In this document: in pieces, positions 36,228 to 44,495 of the stretch
Layout: each line of letters begins with the position of its first letter
Position numbering within the stretch: the stretch's first letter is position 1
Origin: Rhodothermales bacterium
Lineage (GTDB): Bacteria; Bacteroidota; Rhodothermia; Rhodothermales; JANQRZ01
Assembly (NCBI GenBank): GCA_039944855.1
Contig: JBDUXZ010000005.1
Span: 124,001 to 188,000 of the forward strand
Direction: 5' to 3'
Length of the DNA stretch: 64,000 nt
Program-made: the position numbers and the translations under genes
The notes under the pieces: model-generated
The model's input: only the letters and a program-made list of their open reading frames with translations
Told to the model about the DNA's origin: nothing
The model's database searches: none

Positions 36228-37247
36228 ATGCGCTACGCCTTCCTCCTCCTCTTCCTCGTCCCGTTCTGGGCCGCGTGCGACACGGCCTCCGACGACGGCA
36301 CGGGCCCCGGCTCCTCCGGTGACGAGCGCCCGACGCTCTTCCCCGTCGAGCGCAACGACCTCTGGGGCTACATCGACAACGCCGGCGGGATCGTGATCCA
36401 GCCCGAGTACTACAGCGCCCGCCCGTTCTACGGCGACTTCGGCCCCGTGCGCGGCCGGCGCAACAACCAGAACTTCTGGGGCTACATCACCCGCGACGGT
36501 GAGATCGCGTTCGACCTCCCCGTCGACGAAGCCTTCCCCTTCTCCGGCGGCGTCGCGCGCGTTCGTGCCGGTGGGCGGTATGGCTACGTCAACACCGAGG
36601 GCCGCTACGTCATCAACCCCGTCTTCGGGCAGGCGGGCGACTTCAAAGGGGGCGTGGCGCGCGTGCAGATGAACGGGCACTACGGCTTCATCGACCGGAG
36701 CGGTGCGTTCGTGATCGAGCCCGACTACGACGAGGTCGAGAATTTCGCCGACGGCCGCGCGCTCTTCCGCGACGACGACGACGACAAGTACGGCTACCTC
36801 GACCGCGACGGGGCGGTGGCGATCGAGCCGCAGTTCGATCAGGCCCGCTCGTTCGCCGACGGCCGCGCCGCCGTCAAAGTCGGCGACCGCTGGGGCTACA
36901 TCGACACCGACGGCCGCTTCGCCATCGACCCCCGCTTCATCAGCGCCGGCGACTTCGGCGACGGCCGCGCGCCGGTCCGCACCGAGAACCTCTGGGAGTA
37001 CGTGAACGAGCGCGGCGAGCGTGTGATCGCCCCGGCTTTCGACGACGCCCGCGCGTTCAGCGAGGGCCGCGCCGCCGTCCGCACCGAAGGCCGCTGGGGC
37101 TTCATCGACGAGGCGGGCAACGTCCTCCGCGGGCCCGACTTCGACGAGGTGGACGCGTTCGAAGGCGGCGTCGCCCGCGTGTGGGTCGGCGAGCTGATGG
37201 GCTACATCGGCACGGGCGGGCAGTACGTCTGGATCCCCGCGCAGTAA
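36228..37247 (+). CDS. WG-repeat lipoprotein (copy 2)
   Basis: The product is 339 residues from the ATG at 36228; an upstream ATG at 36186 lies inside a palindrome and would precede the signal peptide. The lipobox is LVPFWAACDT (Cys 15). About nine WG units follow (WGYIDNAGGIVIQPEY, YGFIDRSGAFVIEPDY, WGYIDTDGRFAIDPRF and so on). A DDDDDKYGY insert is in the middle. Like copy 1 it ends with a GYIGTGGQYVW unit, so the two are paralogues that share their terminal repeat. It sits between the two DUF1800-DUF1501 pairs. Confidence 0.92.
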   Translation: MRYAFLLLFLVPFWAACDTASDDGTGPGSSGDERPTLFPVERNDLWGYIDNAGGIVIQPEYYSARPFYGDFGPVRGRRNNQNFWGYITRDGEIAFDLPVDEAFPFSGGVARVRAGGRYGYVNTEGRYVINPVFGQAGDFKGGVARVQMNGHYGFIDRSGAFVIEPDYDEVENFADGRALFRDDDDDKYGYLDRDGAVAIEPQFDQARSFADGRAAVKVGDRWGYIDTDGRFAIDPRFISAGDFGDGRAPVRTENLWEYVNERGERVIAPAFDDARAFSEGRAAVRTEGRWGFIDEAGNVLRGPDFDEVDAFEGGVARVWVGELMGYIGTGGQYVWIPAQ

Positions 37248-37415
37248 CCCCCGCGCCTCCCGTTTGCCGCCCCGGCCCGGTCCGAGCGTCGCCCCCGCGA
37301 CGCCTGCCGAGCCGGGGCGCTGTCGTATTCCGGTGCCGGATCGCGCCTGCGCGTGTGACTTCGATCACGGCACTCGCGGCTCCCCCTTCGACCCAACGCC
37401 AGCGCGCACTGCACT

Positions 37416-37443
37416 TTGCGCCGGCCGATCGACTCGCTATCCT
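37416..37443 (+). promoter_or_regulatory. sigma70-like promoter of the second DUF1800 gene
   Basis: TTGCGC at 37416-37421 and TATCCT at 37438-37443 are 16 bases apart. The distance to the ATG at 37481 is 37 bases. A GTG at 37451 would be only 7 bases past the -10, which argues for the ATG. Confidence 0.5.
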
Positions 37444-37480
37444 GTAGCTCGTGTCCCGCCCCTCCCGACCCCGGCGCCTC

Positions 37481-39115
37481 ATGGACCGTCGCTCTTTCCT
37501 CCGCTCTGCCACGCCGTTGCTGCCTGAAGCCCTCGCCACGGCAGCCCTGCCTGCAGACCCGCCGTTCGAGTACCTGCCCGGCCGCTTCAGCGACCCGCGC
37601 CTGCCGATCCGCTGGACGTCGAGCGAAGCCGAGCGCCCCGCACCGGCGCCGCCCTCGGGCGAGCCGCTCCGCACGCAGACCGGGCTCGAACCCTTCGTCC
37701 CCTCCGCCGACGCGCCGTGGGACCGCCGCCGGGCGTTGCACCTCCTCCGCCGCACCGGCTTCGGCGCCCGCCCCGAGGACGCCGACGTCGTGCTCGCCCT
37801 CACTCCCGCCGCCGCCGTCGATGCCCTCGTGGACGCCACGCTCGAGGCCTCGCTGCCGCCGGTGCCGCCGTGGATCGACGAGCCGCCGCCGCCGCCCGAC
37901 GCGCCGCCCGGCGAGCTCGACTCCTACATCCAGCAGACGATCCAGTGGATCTACGACACGGAGCACGAGGTCTACCGCGAGGCGCTCGTGCTCCGCGCCG
38001 CCGGAACCGCCTTCCGCGAGCGGCTCGCCCTGATGTGGCACAACCACTTCGTGACAGGCCTCGAGGACTACTTCCTCGCTCCGTGGCTCTACCGCTACTG
38101 GACCCTCCTCCGCACGCACGCCCTCGGCGACTTCCGACAGTTCGTCTACGAGATCGGGTTAACGCCGGCGATGCTGATCTACCTCAACGGCATCCAGAAC
38201 CGCGTCGGCGAGCCGAACGAGAACTACGCCCGCGAACTCCTGGAGCTGTTCACGATGGGGATCACCGGGCCGGACGGCACGCCGAACTACACGCAGGACG
38301 ACATCGAGGAGTTGGCGCGCGCGCTCACCGGCTGGACCGTCGACCTCTATGGCACGCTCGAGTCCGTCTTCATTCCGCCGTGGCACGATGCGGGGACGAA
38401 GACGATCTTCGGCCAGACGGGGACGTGGGGCTACGACGACGTGGTGCCGCTCCTCTTCGCACAGCGCGCGCCCCAGATCGCGTATCACATCGCGGATGTG
38501 CTCTACCGCGAGTTCGTCTACGAAGTCCCCGACCCCGACGTCGTCGCCGACCTCGCTGCTGAATTGGAGGCGAACGACTTCCAGCTTGAACCGACCGTCC
38601 GCACCCTCCTCCGGAGCGCGCACTTCTTCGATGCCGCTACGATCGGTGCCCGCGTTAAGAGCCCGGCGGGGCTCACGCTCGGGCTCTATCACGAGATCGG
38701 GCTCGCCGAGGACATCGAACTCTTCGAGATCACCCGCTTCGTGATGGCGCTCACGAACCAGCGGTTGTTCCAGCCGCCGAACGTCGCCGGGTGGCCGGGC
38801 TATCGCGCCTGGCTCGACGCGAACACGCTCCCGCTCCGGTGGCTCTACGGCGACGCCATGCTGCCGCAGCAACAGACGTTGCAGGCCCTCGCGCTCGAAC
38901 TCCCGAACCCGTTCGACCCGTACGCCTTGACGGCGGACTTCGCGGCGCACTTCTTCGCCGTCCCCGTCGGCCCCGACACCCTCGCATCCTACGTCGAGAT
39001 CCTCCTCAACGGGATCCCGGACTACGAGTGGAACCCGAACGACCCCGGGGCCGAGGCCCGGTTGCTCGGCCTCGCCGCCCACCTGCTCCGCCTCCCCGAG
39101 TACCAGCTGACGTGA
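37481..39115 (+). CDS. DUF1800 domain-containing protein (copy 2)
   Basis: The product is 544 residues from the ATG at 37481, chosen because a promoter -10 element ends at 37443 and DRRSFLRS forms a twin-arginine-like motif just after it. DUF1800 marks are PWDRRRALHLLRRTGFGARPED, LMWHNHFVTG, GEPNENYARELLELFTMG and PPNVAGWPGYRAWLDANTLP. It is longer than copy 1, mainly by a Pro-rich linker (PAPAPPS region and PPPPPDAPPG). The partner DUF1501 gene follows after 24 bases. Confidence 0.92.
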   Translation: MDRRSFLRSATPLLPEALATAALPADPPFEYLPGRFSDPRLPIRWTSSEAERPAPAPPSGEPLRTQTGLEPFVPSADAPWDRRRALHLLRRTGFGARPEDADVVLALTPAAAVDALVDATLEASLPPVPPWIDEPPPPPDAPPGELDSYIQQTIQWIYDTEHEVYREALVLRAAGTAFRERLALMWHNHFVTGLEDYFLAPWLYRYWTLLRTHALGDFRQFVYEIGLTPAMLIYLNGIQNRVGEPNENYARELLELFTMGITGPDGTPNYTQDDIEELARALTGWTVDLYGTLESVFIPPWHDAGTKTIFGQTGTWGYDDVVPLLFAQRAPQIAYHIADVLYREFVYEVPDPDVVADLAAELEANDFQLEPTVRTLLRSAHFFDAATIGARVKSPAGLTLGLYHEIGLAEDIELFEITRFVMALTNQRLFQPPNVAGWPGYRAWLDANTLPLRWLYGDAMLPQQQTLQALALELPNPFDPYALTADFAAHFFAVPVGPDTLASYVEILLNGIPDYEWNPNDPGAEARLLGLAAHLLRLPEYQLT

Positions 39116-39139
39116 TCGCGTCACCGATCCCCTGAGCCC

Positions 39140-40753
39140 ATGTGTGACCACGCCCACTCCGGCCCTCGCGCGATCTCGCTCGACCACGGCCGGGACCACG
39201 ACCGCGATCACGCCGCCTGGACCCGCCGCGACTTCCTCCTGCGGTCCAGCGCCGCCGTGGCCGGGGGCTCCGTCCTCATCGGCAGTACGCCCGTCCGCGC
39301 GCTCGGCCACGCCCCCCTCCTCGACCACCTCGCCCGGCTCGAAACGGACCGCGTGCTCGTCCTCCTTCAACTCGGCGGCGGCAACGACGGGCTCAACACC
39401 ATCGTTCCGGTCACGAACGACCTCTACTACCAGCAGCGCCCGACGATCGCGATTCCCGGCTCTCAGACCGTGCCGCTGGGCGACGACTACGGGCTCCACC
39501 CCGCCCTCGGCCCGCTCGAAGCGACGTGGGGCGAGGGGCAGATGGCCGTCGTCCACTCCGTCGGCTACCCCGACCCGAACCTCTCCCACTTCCGCTCGAC
39601 CGACATCTGGCTCACGGCTTCCGACTCCGAAGAGACGCTGCTGACGGGCTGGGGCGGGCGCTACCTCGACGGCAAATTCCCCGACTTCGAAGCCGATCCG
39701 CCGACGTTTCCACCCGCCGTGCAGATCGGCACGTCGGCGCCCCTCCTGTTCCAGGGATCGGGCGTGAACCTGGGAATGTCGCTCGTCGACATCAACCTCT
39801 TCCTCCAGATTGCGCAGGGCGGCACGCCCTACGACCCCGCCGACGTCCCGCCCCTCCCCTATGGCGACGAACTCGCCTTCGTCCGCACCGTCGCGAACGA
39901 CTCGTTTCGCTACCTCGACGCGATCCAGGCCGCCACCGACGCCGCCGACAATGAAGTTGAATACCCCGGCGGCCCGCTCGCGCAGTCCCTGGCCGCCTGT
40001 GCCCGCCTCATCAAAGGCCGTCTCGGCGCGAGGATCTACCACGTCACGCTCGGCGGGTTCGACACGCACGCCGACCAGCCCGGCCAGCACGCGAACCTCC
40101 TCGGCACGCTCGCCACTTCCGTCCGCGCTTTTTACGACGACCTCGCCGCCTCCGACGACGACGCCCGCGTGCTCACGACGACGTTCTCCGAGTTCGGCCG
40201 TCGTATCGCCCAGAACGGCTCGAACGGGACGGACCACGGCACCGCCGCCCCGCTCTTCACCTTTGGCCCCCCCGTCGCCGGCGGGCTCTACGGCGACGGC
40301 CCCGACCTCGCCGCCACCGACGCCGACGGCAACCTCGTCCACACGACGGACTTCCGCTCGGTCTACGCCACGCTCCTCACCGACTGGTTCGGGCTCGCGC
40401 CCGGCACGGTCGAGGGGATTCTCGGCGGCCCGTTCGGGACGGTCCCGTTCGTAGCGAGCCCCGTTGCCTCGGGCGATGGCGCGGCGCCTCTCGCGTTTGG
40501 CCTCGACGCCGCGTACCCCAATCCCTTCCGGGATGCCGCGACCGTGACCTTCCACCTCAGCCGCCCCGGCGACGTGCGGCTCCGCGTCTACGACACCGCC
40601 GGCCGCCTCGTCGCCACGCTCGCGGAGGGATCGTTCCCCGCCGGATCGCATGCCGTGCGCTTCGACGCCGGGCGGCTCCCGAGTGGGAGTTACCACGGCG
40701 TGCTCGACAGCGCCGAGGGCCGCCGCTCGCGGACGATGACGCTCATCCGTTAG
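39140..40753 (+). CDS. DUF1501 protein with twin-arginine-like signal and T9SS sorting domain (copy 2)
   Basis: The product is 537 residues and a paralogue of the 33456 protein. It starts MCDHAHSGPRAISLDHGRD, again Cys 2 and His-rich, then HDRDHAAWTRRDFLLRSS (twin-arginine-like). DUF1501 motifs are LQLGGGNDGLNTIVP, SHFRSTDIWLTA, LGGFDTHADQ and FSEFGRRIAQNGSNGTDHG. The C-terminal T9SS domain begins AAYPNPFRDAATVTF and ends SRTMTLIR. The N-terminal Cys/His block and the tail are kept between copies although the middle has drifted, so both are probably used. Confidence 0.92.
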   Translation: MCDHAHSGPRAISLDHGRDHDRDHAAWTRRDFLLRSSAAVAGGSVLIGSTPVRALGHAPLLDHLARLETDRVLVLLQLGGGNDGLNTIVPVTNDLYYQQRPTIAIPGSQTVPLGDDYGLHPALGPLEATWGEGQMAVVHSVGYPDPNLSHFRSTDIWLTASDSEETLLTGWGGRYLDGKFPDFEADPPTFPPAVQIGTSAPLLFQGSGVNLGMSLVDINLFLQIAQGGTPYDPADVPPLPYGDELAFVRTVANDSFRYLDAIQAATDAADNEVEYPGGPLAQSLAACARLIKGRLGARIYHVTLGGFDTHADQPGQHANLLGTLATSVRAFYDDLAASDDDARVLTTTFSEFGRRIAQNGSNGTDHGTAAPLFTFGPPVAGGLYGDGPDLAATDADGNLVHTTDFRSVYATLLTDWFGLAPGTVEGILGGPFGTVPFVASPVASGDGAAPLAFGLDAAYPNPFRDAATVTFHLSRPGDVRLRVYDTAGRLVATLAEGSFPAGSHAVRFDAGRLPSGSYHGVLDSAEGRRSRTMTLIR

Positions 40754-40761
40754 TCCTTCGT

Positions 40762-41124
40762 ATGACCGTGCGCTTTCTCATCTTGATTGGGACCTTACTG
40801 TTCACCCCGGGATGCGCCGGAGTTGAAGTCATTCCCGGTGTCACGTCAGAGGAAGACGTTGTAATGAATGTTGCATATGAACACCTACTAGAGGCCGGGG
40901 CCATTAATGGGACGTACCAAGTCCGGGGTTCAGTACTGCCTGTCAGGCAGGATAGTTTTCCGATCTATCCCCCCCCGCCGCCGCCTCAGAAACCACCATG
41001 GACCGAGCAGTGGCGGGTCTCGTTCGACGTGTTCGACAGCTTCGGCAATCCCGTCGGCGAACTCTCCGTCCTAGTCTGGCGCTTCGACGAAGCCGGCGAG
41101 ACTCGGTACGAGGTGGGAACGTAG
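40762..41124 (+). CDS. small lipoprotein, atypical codon use
   Basis: The product is 120 residues, starting 8 bases after the DUF1501 stop. The signal ends in LLFTPGCAG (Cys 18). A Pro run (PPPPPPQKPPW) precedes a short strand-rich C terminus. Many codons end in A or T (for example gtt, gaa, att, gca), unlike the neighbours, where third positions are almost always G or C. A perfect 7-bp inverted repeat, CTGCCTG/CAGGCAG, lies inside the reading frame at 40936-40950. No family is recognised. A strong hairpin follows. Confidence 0.6.
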   Translation: MTVRFLILIGTLLFTPGCAGVEVIPGVTSEEDVVMNVAYEHLLEAGAINGTYQVRGSVLPVRQDSFPIYPPPPPPQKPPWTEQWRVSFDVFDSFGNPVGELSVLVWRFDEAGETRYEVGT

Positions 41125-41138
41125 TCAGTATTATGAAG

Positions 41139-41170
41139 AGAGGGGCGACGCCGGATGGCGTCGCCCCTCT
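41139..41170. terminator. bidirectional hairpin between convergent genes
   Basis: A perfect 14-bp stem (41139-41152 with 41157-41170) with the loop GGAT stands between convergent genes ending at 41124 and 41193. There is no clear T tract on either side, so termination efficiency is uncertain. Confidence 0.65.
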
Positions 41171-41192
41171 CGCATTCATCGAACCCTGCGGC

Positions 41193-43256
41193 TTACGACT
41201 TCTTCGCGGGCTTCTTCACTTCGGGCGCGCCGTCGCCGGCGTTCGCGGGCTCCGTCGCCGGAGCGCCGTCGCCGAGGCTGCCACCCTCCTGGATGTAGGC
41301 GTCGCCGGGGAACTGCTTGACGAACTGCGTCTGGATCGGCTTGCCCGTGCCCTTGTCCGTCGGCGAGGACTCGTGGATGTAGAACTCGTCGTTCGCCTGC
41401 GTATCGGTGAGGGCGTACTGCGCCTGCGCGGCCTCGACCATCGACTGGTCGGCGTTGCGTGTGAGGCCGCGGTTGTTCTCGCGGATCTGGAGATCGGCGA
41501 GGCGGAGGAAGTGGAGCGCCGCCGCCTTGTCGCGCTCGAAGGCCGCGCCACGCTCGCCCTTGCGGAGCTGCATGTCGAGCTTCGAGAGGACGCACGACCA
41601 CGCGTACATCAGGATCGCGTTGTCGGCGATCCGCGCCTGCATCACCTGCCGCGTCACGATCGTCTCTTCGAGCCGCTTCGAGGCCAGCTTAAACTCGCGC
41701 GAGTGGGTCTGGACATGCTTGGCGAGGAGGTCGGCCTGGCCCTGGAGCGCGGGGTGGAGCCGCTGCACGTCCGCCTTCCGCTGCTTCTTGCCGAGGAAGA
41801 TCTCGGCGGCGAGCGGCGTCCCCTTCTTTACGATCTCGGGGTTGACGGCGCTGAGCGCGATCCGCTTGAGGTTGTCGAGCGTGCCCGTCTCCTCGTCCCA
41901 CTCGACGGCGTTGAGCACGCCGAGCATGTACTCGGCGAGCTGCTTCCCGCCGTAGGCGAAGACGAACGACTGCATCACCTCGTTCGAGCCCTCGACGATC
42001 CGGTGGATGCGGTTGTCGCGCCAGATCCGGTCGTACTCGTTTTCGGTGACGTAGCCCTCGCCACCCATGATCTGCATGCCGTCGTCGATGACTTTCCAGC
42101 CGTAGTCGGAGCAGAACACCTTGCAGGCAGCGGTCTCGACCATGATGTCCTTGTCGTGCCGGTCGAGGAAGCCGCACGTCATGTAGAGCATAGCGTCCAT
42201 CGCGTAGCAGTAGGCCGCCATCCGGGCAACGTGCTGCTGGACGAGCTCGAAATCGGCGAGGGGGCGGTTGAACTGGTGCCGGGTGCGGACCCACTTCGTG
42301 GCCTGGTCGCGCGCCTGCTTCGCCGCGCCCGTGACGCCGGCCGAGAGCGTGCAGCGACCGTAGTTGAGGCACGTCAGCGCCACCTTCAGCCCCTGCCCCT
42401 CTTTGTGGAGGAGCTGCTTCGCGGGCACCTTGACATCGGTGAAGCGGACGCGGGCCTGCCACGTCCCGCGGATGCCCGTCTTCGAGCGGTTCTTCTGGAA
42501 GATGTCGACGCCTTCCATGTCCGGCGTGACGATGAGCGCGGTGACGCCCTCCTTCGTCTTCCCCGTCTTCGGGTCGGTGATCTTGTGCTTTGCCATCACC
42601 GTGAAGAGCCCGGCGAGCGCGCCAGACGTGGACCACTTCTTCTCGCCGTTGAGGATGTAGTGCGTGCCGTCGTCGGAGAGCCGGCACGTCGTCTCCTGCC
42701 CGGCGGCGTCGGAGCCGACCTGAGGCTCGGAGAGGCAGAACGCCGAGAGATACTCGCGCGCGACTTTGGGGAGGTACTCGTTCTTCTGCTCCTCCGTCCC
42801 GAACAGCATCAGCGCCTTGCAGCCGATCGACTGGTGCGCCGAGACCACGACGGCCGTCGAGCCGCACGTCCGCCCGATCCGTTCGAGGACGCGGTTGTAG
42901 CTCGCCACGCCGAGACCGAGCCCGCCGTACTGCTCGGGGATCGTCATGCCGAGCACGCCGATCTCAAAGAGCCGGTCGATGGCCCATTCGGGGATGAATT
43001 CTTCCTGGTCGATCTGGATCGCGGGGTGCTCGTTCTTGAGGTAGTCGTCGAGCCGCTGGAGGAGCGCGTCGGCCTTGGCCTTCTCGGCGGCGGAAACCTC
43101 GGGGTACGGGAAGACGAGATCCTCGCGGATGCGGCCCCACGTCATGTTCTTGATGAAGCCCATCTCTTCGGGCTCCGGCCCCATCATCGTCTCGGCCTCG
43201 CGGATCATCTGCTGATCTTTGGCGGCGACGCCTTTCATGTTGGAGAGGATCGACAT
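41193..43256 (-). CDS. acyl-CoA dehydrogenase
   Basis: The product is 687 residues from the ATG at 43256. After a 95-residue N-terminal stretch comes the acyl-CoA dehydrogenase core: GMTIPEQYGGLGL, FCLSEPQVGSDAAGQ and YILNGEKKWSTSG (FAD and substrate contacts), then VKVPAKQLLHKEGQGLK, GGEGYVTENEYDRIWRDNRI and HRIVEGSNEVM, which contains the catalytic-Glu region. A C-terminal extension of about 200 residues is Ala/Lys/Glu-rich. That makes it longer than plain 380-residue members and like the long-chain ACAD/ACAD9-type group. It oxidises acyl-CoA to enoyl-CoA in beta-oxidation. Confidence 0.9.
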   Translation of the reverse strand: MSILSNMKGVAAKDQQMIREAETMMGPEPEEMGFIKNMTWGRIREDLVFPYPEVSAAEKAKADALLQRLDDYLKNEHPAIQIDQEEFIPEWAIDRLFEIGVLGMTIPEQYGGLGLGVASYNRVLERIGRTCGSTAVVVSAHQSIGCKALMLFGTEEQKNEYLPKVAREYLSAFCLSEPQVGSDAAGQETTCRLSDDGTHYILNGEKKWSTSGALAGLFTVMAKHKITDPKTGKTKEGVTALIVTPDMEGVDIFQKNRSKTGIRGTWQARVRFTDVKVPAKQLLHKEGQGLKVALTCLNYGRCTLSAGVTGAAKQARDQATKWVRTRHQFNRPLADFELVQQHVARMAAYCYAMDAMLYMTCGFLDRHDKDIMVETAACKVFCSDYGWKVIDDGMQIMGGEGYVTENEYDRIWRDNRIHRIVEGSNEVMQSFVFAYGGKQLAEYMLGVLNAVEWDEETGTLDNLKRIALSAVNPEIVKKGTPLAAEIFLGKKQRKADVQRLHPALQGQADLLAKHVQTHSREFKLASKRLEETIVTRQVMQARIADNAILMYAWSCVLSKLDMQLRKGERGAAFERDKAAALHFLRLADLQIRENNRGLTRNADQSMVEAAQAQYALTDTQANDEFYIHESSPTDKGTGKPIQTQFVKQFPGDAYIQEGGSLGDGAPATEPANAGDGAPEVKKPAKKS

Positions 43257-43613
43257 AGCAAGTTGGGTAAGTGGCAGAGTCAGAGGAGCGGTCGGGCGTG
43301 CGAATCGTCGACGTGCAACGCCGGGTAGCGAAAGCGCTTCCGTTCGAACGGGAACGCGGGCGTCAGGTTCAATCCGAACGTAGAAATATACGGGAGCAGC
43401 GCCCCTTTTCACCCGATGTTACCCGAAGGCCGCGGGTGCCGCCGACCCACACCATAGCGACGCAACGTGCTGCGTCTCCGCCAACGATTCGGCGACGTGC
43501 CATGCCCGGAGACGCAACGTGTTGCGTCGCTACGGCGGCCTCGGTCGGCCTGCCATTCCCGATCGGGGCGACCGTAATTTCGGCGACTTCGTCCCACCGT
43601 CCCATCCTCACCC
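43257..43613. other. divergent gap with a family C repeat pair
   Basis: These 357 bases separate the acyl-CoA dehydrogenase and pyrF genes. Apart from the palindrome pair at 43455-43535 and an AT-rich patch near 43381-43393 (minus-strand TATATTTC, possibly the -10 of the dehydrogenase gene), I see nothing coding. Confidence 0.45.
43455..43535. repeat. inverted pair of family C palindromes
   Basis: Two near-palindromes with GACGCAAC cores are at 43459-43476 and 43511-43528. The second has perfect 8-bp arms. Their flanks (TAGC on one side, TCTCCG on the other) show that the two units lie in opposite orientation, so the whole can fold as a larger inverted repeat. The core is that of the palindrome at 36177. 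Confidence 0.8.
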
Positions 43614-44426
43614 TTGACGTTCACCGACAAACTCCGCGCAGCCCAGGCCGCCACCCGCTCCCGCGTGTGCGTTGGCCTCGACCCCGATCCGGCGCGGCTG
43701 CCGCGCTCGCTCCGCGATCTGCCCCCCGCCGACGCCGTCCTCGCTTTCAACCGCGCCATCATCGACGCGACGGCCGACATCGCCTGCGCGTTCAAGCCGA
43801 ACCTCGCGTTCTACGAGGCCCTCGGCGCGGACGGTTGGCACGTGTTCGCCGAGACCGTCGCCATGATACCGGACGGCCGCCTCGTCATCGCCGACGCCAA
43901 GAGGGGCGACATCGGCAACACGGCGCGGATGTATGCCCGGGCGTTTTTCGAAGGCGTGGATGCTGATGCCGTCACCGTCTCACCGTATATGGGCTCGGAC
44001 GCGATCACCCCGTTCCTCGAAACAGAAGGCCGGTGCGCGTTCGTCCTCGTTGCCACCTCAAACCCGAGCGGGCCGGAGCTGCAAGCCCTCGTCGCTGACG
44101 GCGAGCCGGTCTATCGGCGCACGGCGCGGCTCGCCGTCGAAGCGGCAGCGGAGCGGCCGGGCGAGGCAGGCTTCGTCGTCGGCGCGACGCGGCCGGAATT
44201 GCTGGCCGAGATTCGCGCAGCCCATCCCGATGTGCCCTTCCTCGTGCCCGGCGTCGGCGCGCAGGGCGGCGACGCGGCGGCCGTCGTCGCGGCGGCGGGG
44301 TCCGGGCCGCTCCTCGTCAACAGCAGCCGCGGCATCCTCTACGCTTCCGACGGCGACGACTTCGCGGCGGCGGCGCGGCGCGCGACGGAGTCGCTTCGGG
44401 AGGCACTCGGCGATCCGAATCGGTAG
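43614..44426 (+). CDS. pyrF: orotidine-5'-phosphate decarboxylase (type 2)
   Basis: The product is 270 residues from a TTG at 43614. CVGLDPDPARLP and FKPNLAFYEALG are followed by the catalytic VIADAKRGDIGNTARMYA, which contains the Asp-Lys-Asp charge network. VTVSPYMGSDAI and FLVPGVGAQGGD (phosphate binding) complete the barrel. The length and motifs fit the longer type 2 group found in Bacteroidota, Actinobacteria and mycobacteria. It makes UMP from OMP in pyrimidine synthesis. Confidence 0.96.
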   Translation: MTFTDKLRAAQAATRSRVCVGLDPDPARLPRSLRDLPPADAVLAFNRAIIDATADIACAFKPNLAFYEALGADGWHVFAETVAMIPDGRLVIADAKRGDIGNTARMYARAFFEGVDADAVTVSPYMGSDAITPFLETEGRCAFVLVATSNPSGPELQALVADGEPVYRRTARLAVEAAAERPGEAGFVVGATRPELLAEIRAAHPDVPFLVPGVGAQGGDAAAVVAAAGSGPLLVNSSRGILYASDGDDFAAAARRATESLREALGDPNR

Positions 44427-44495
44427 CGGGAGTTACGCGGCGCAGGGGTGTGTGTCTATAGGTGTCGCGCCTCATGGACTTACCCCGCCTCCTGT

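Noticed and set aside
31600-41124. CRISPR array or prophage behind the duplicated gene block
   Set aside because: No regularly spaced direct repeats and no integrase, capsid or tail genes are present. The similarity is between paralogous genes only.
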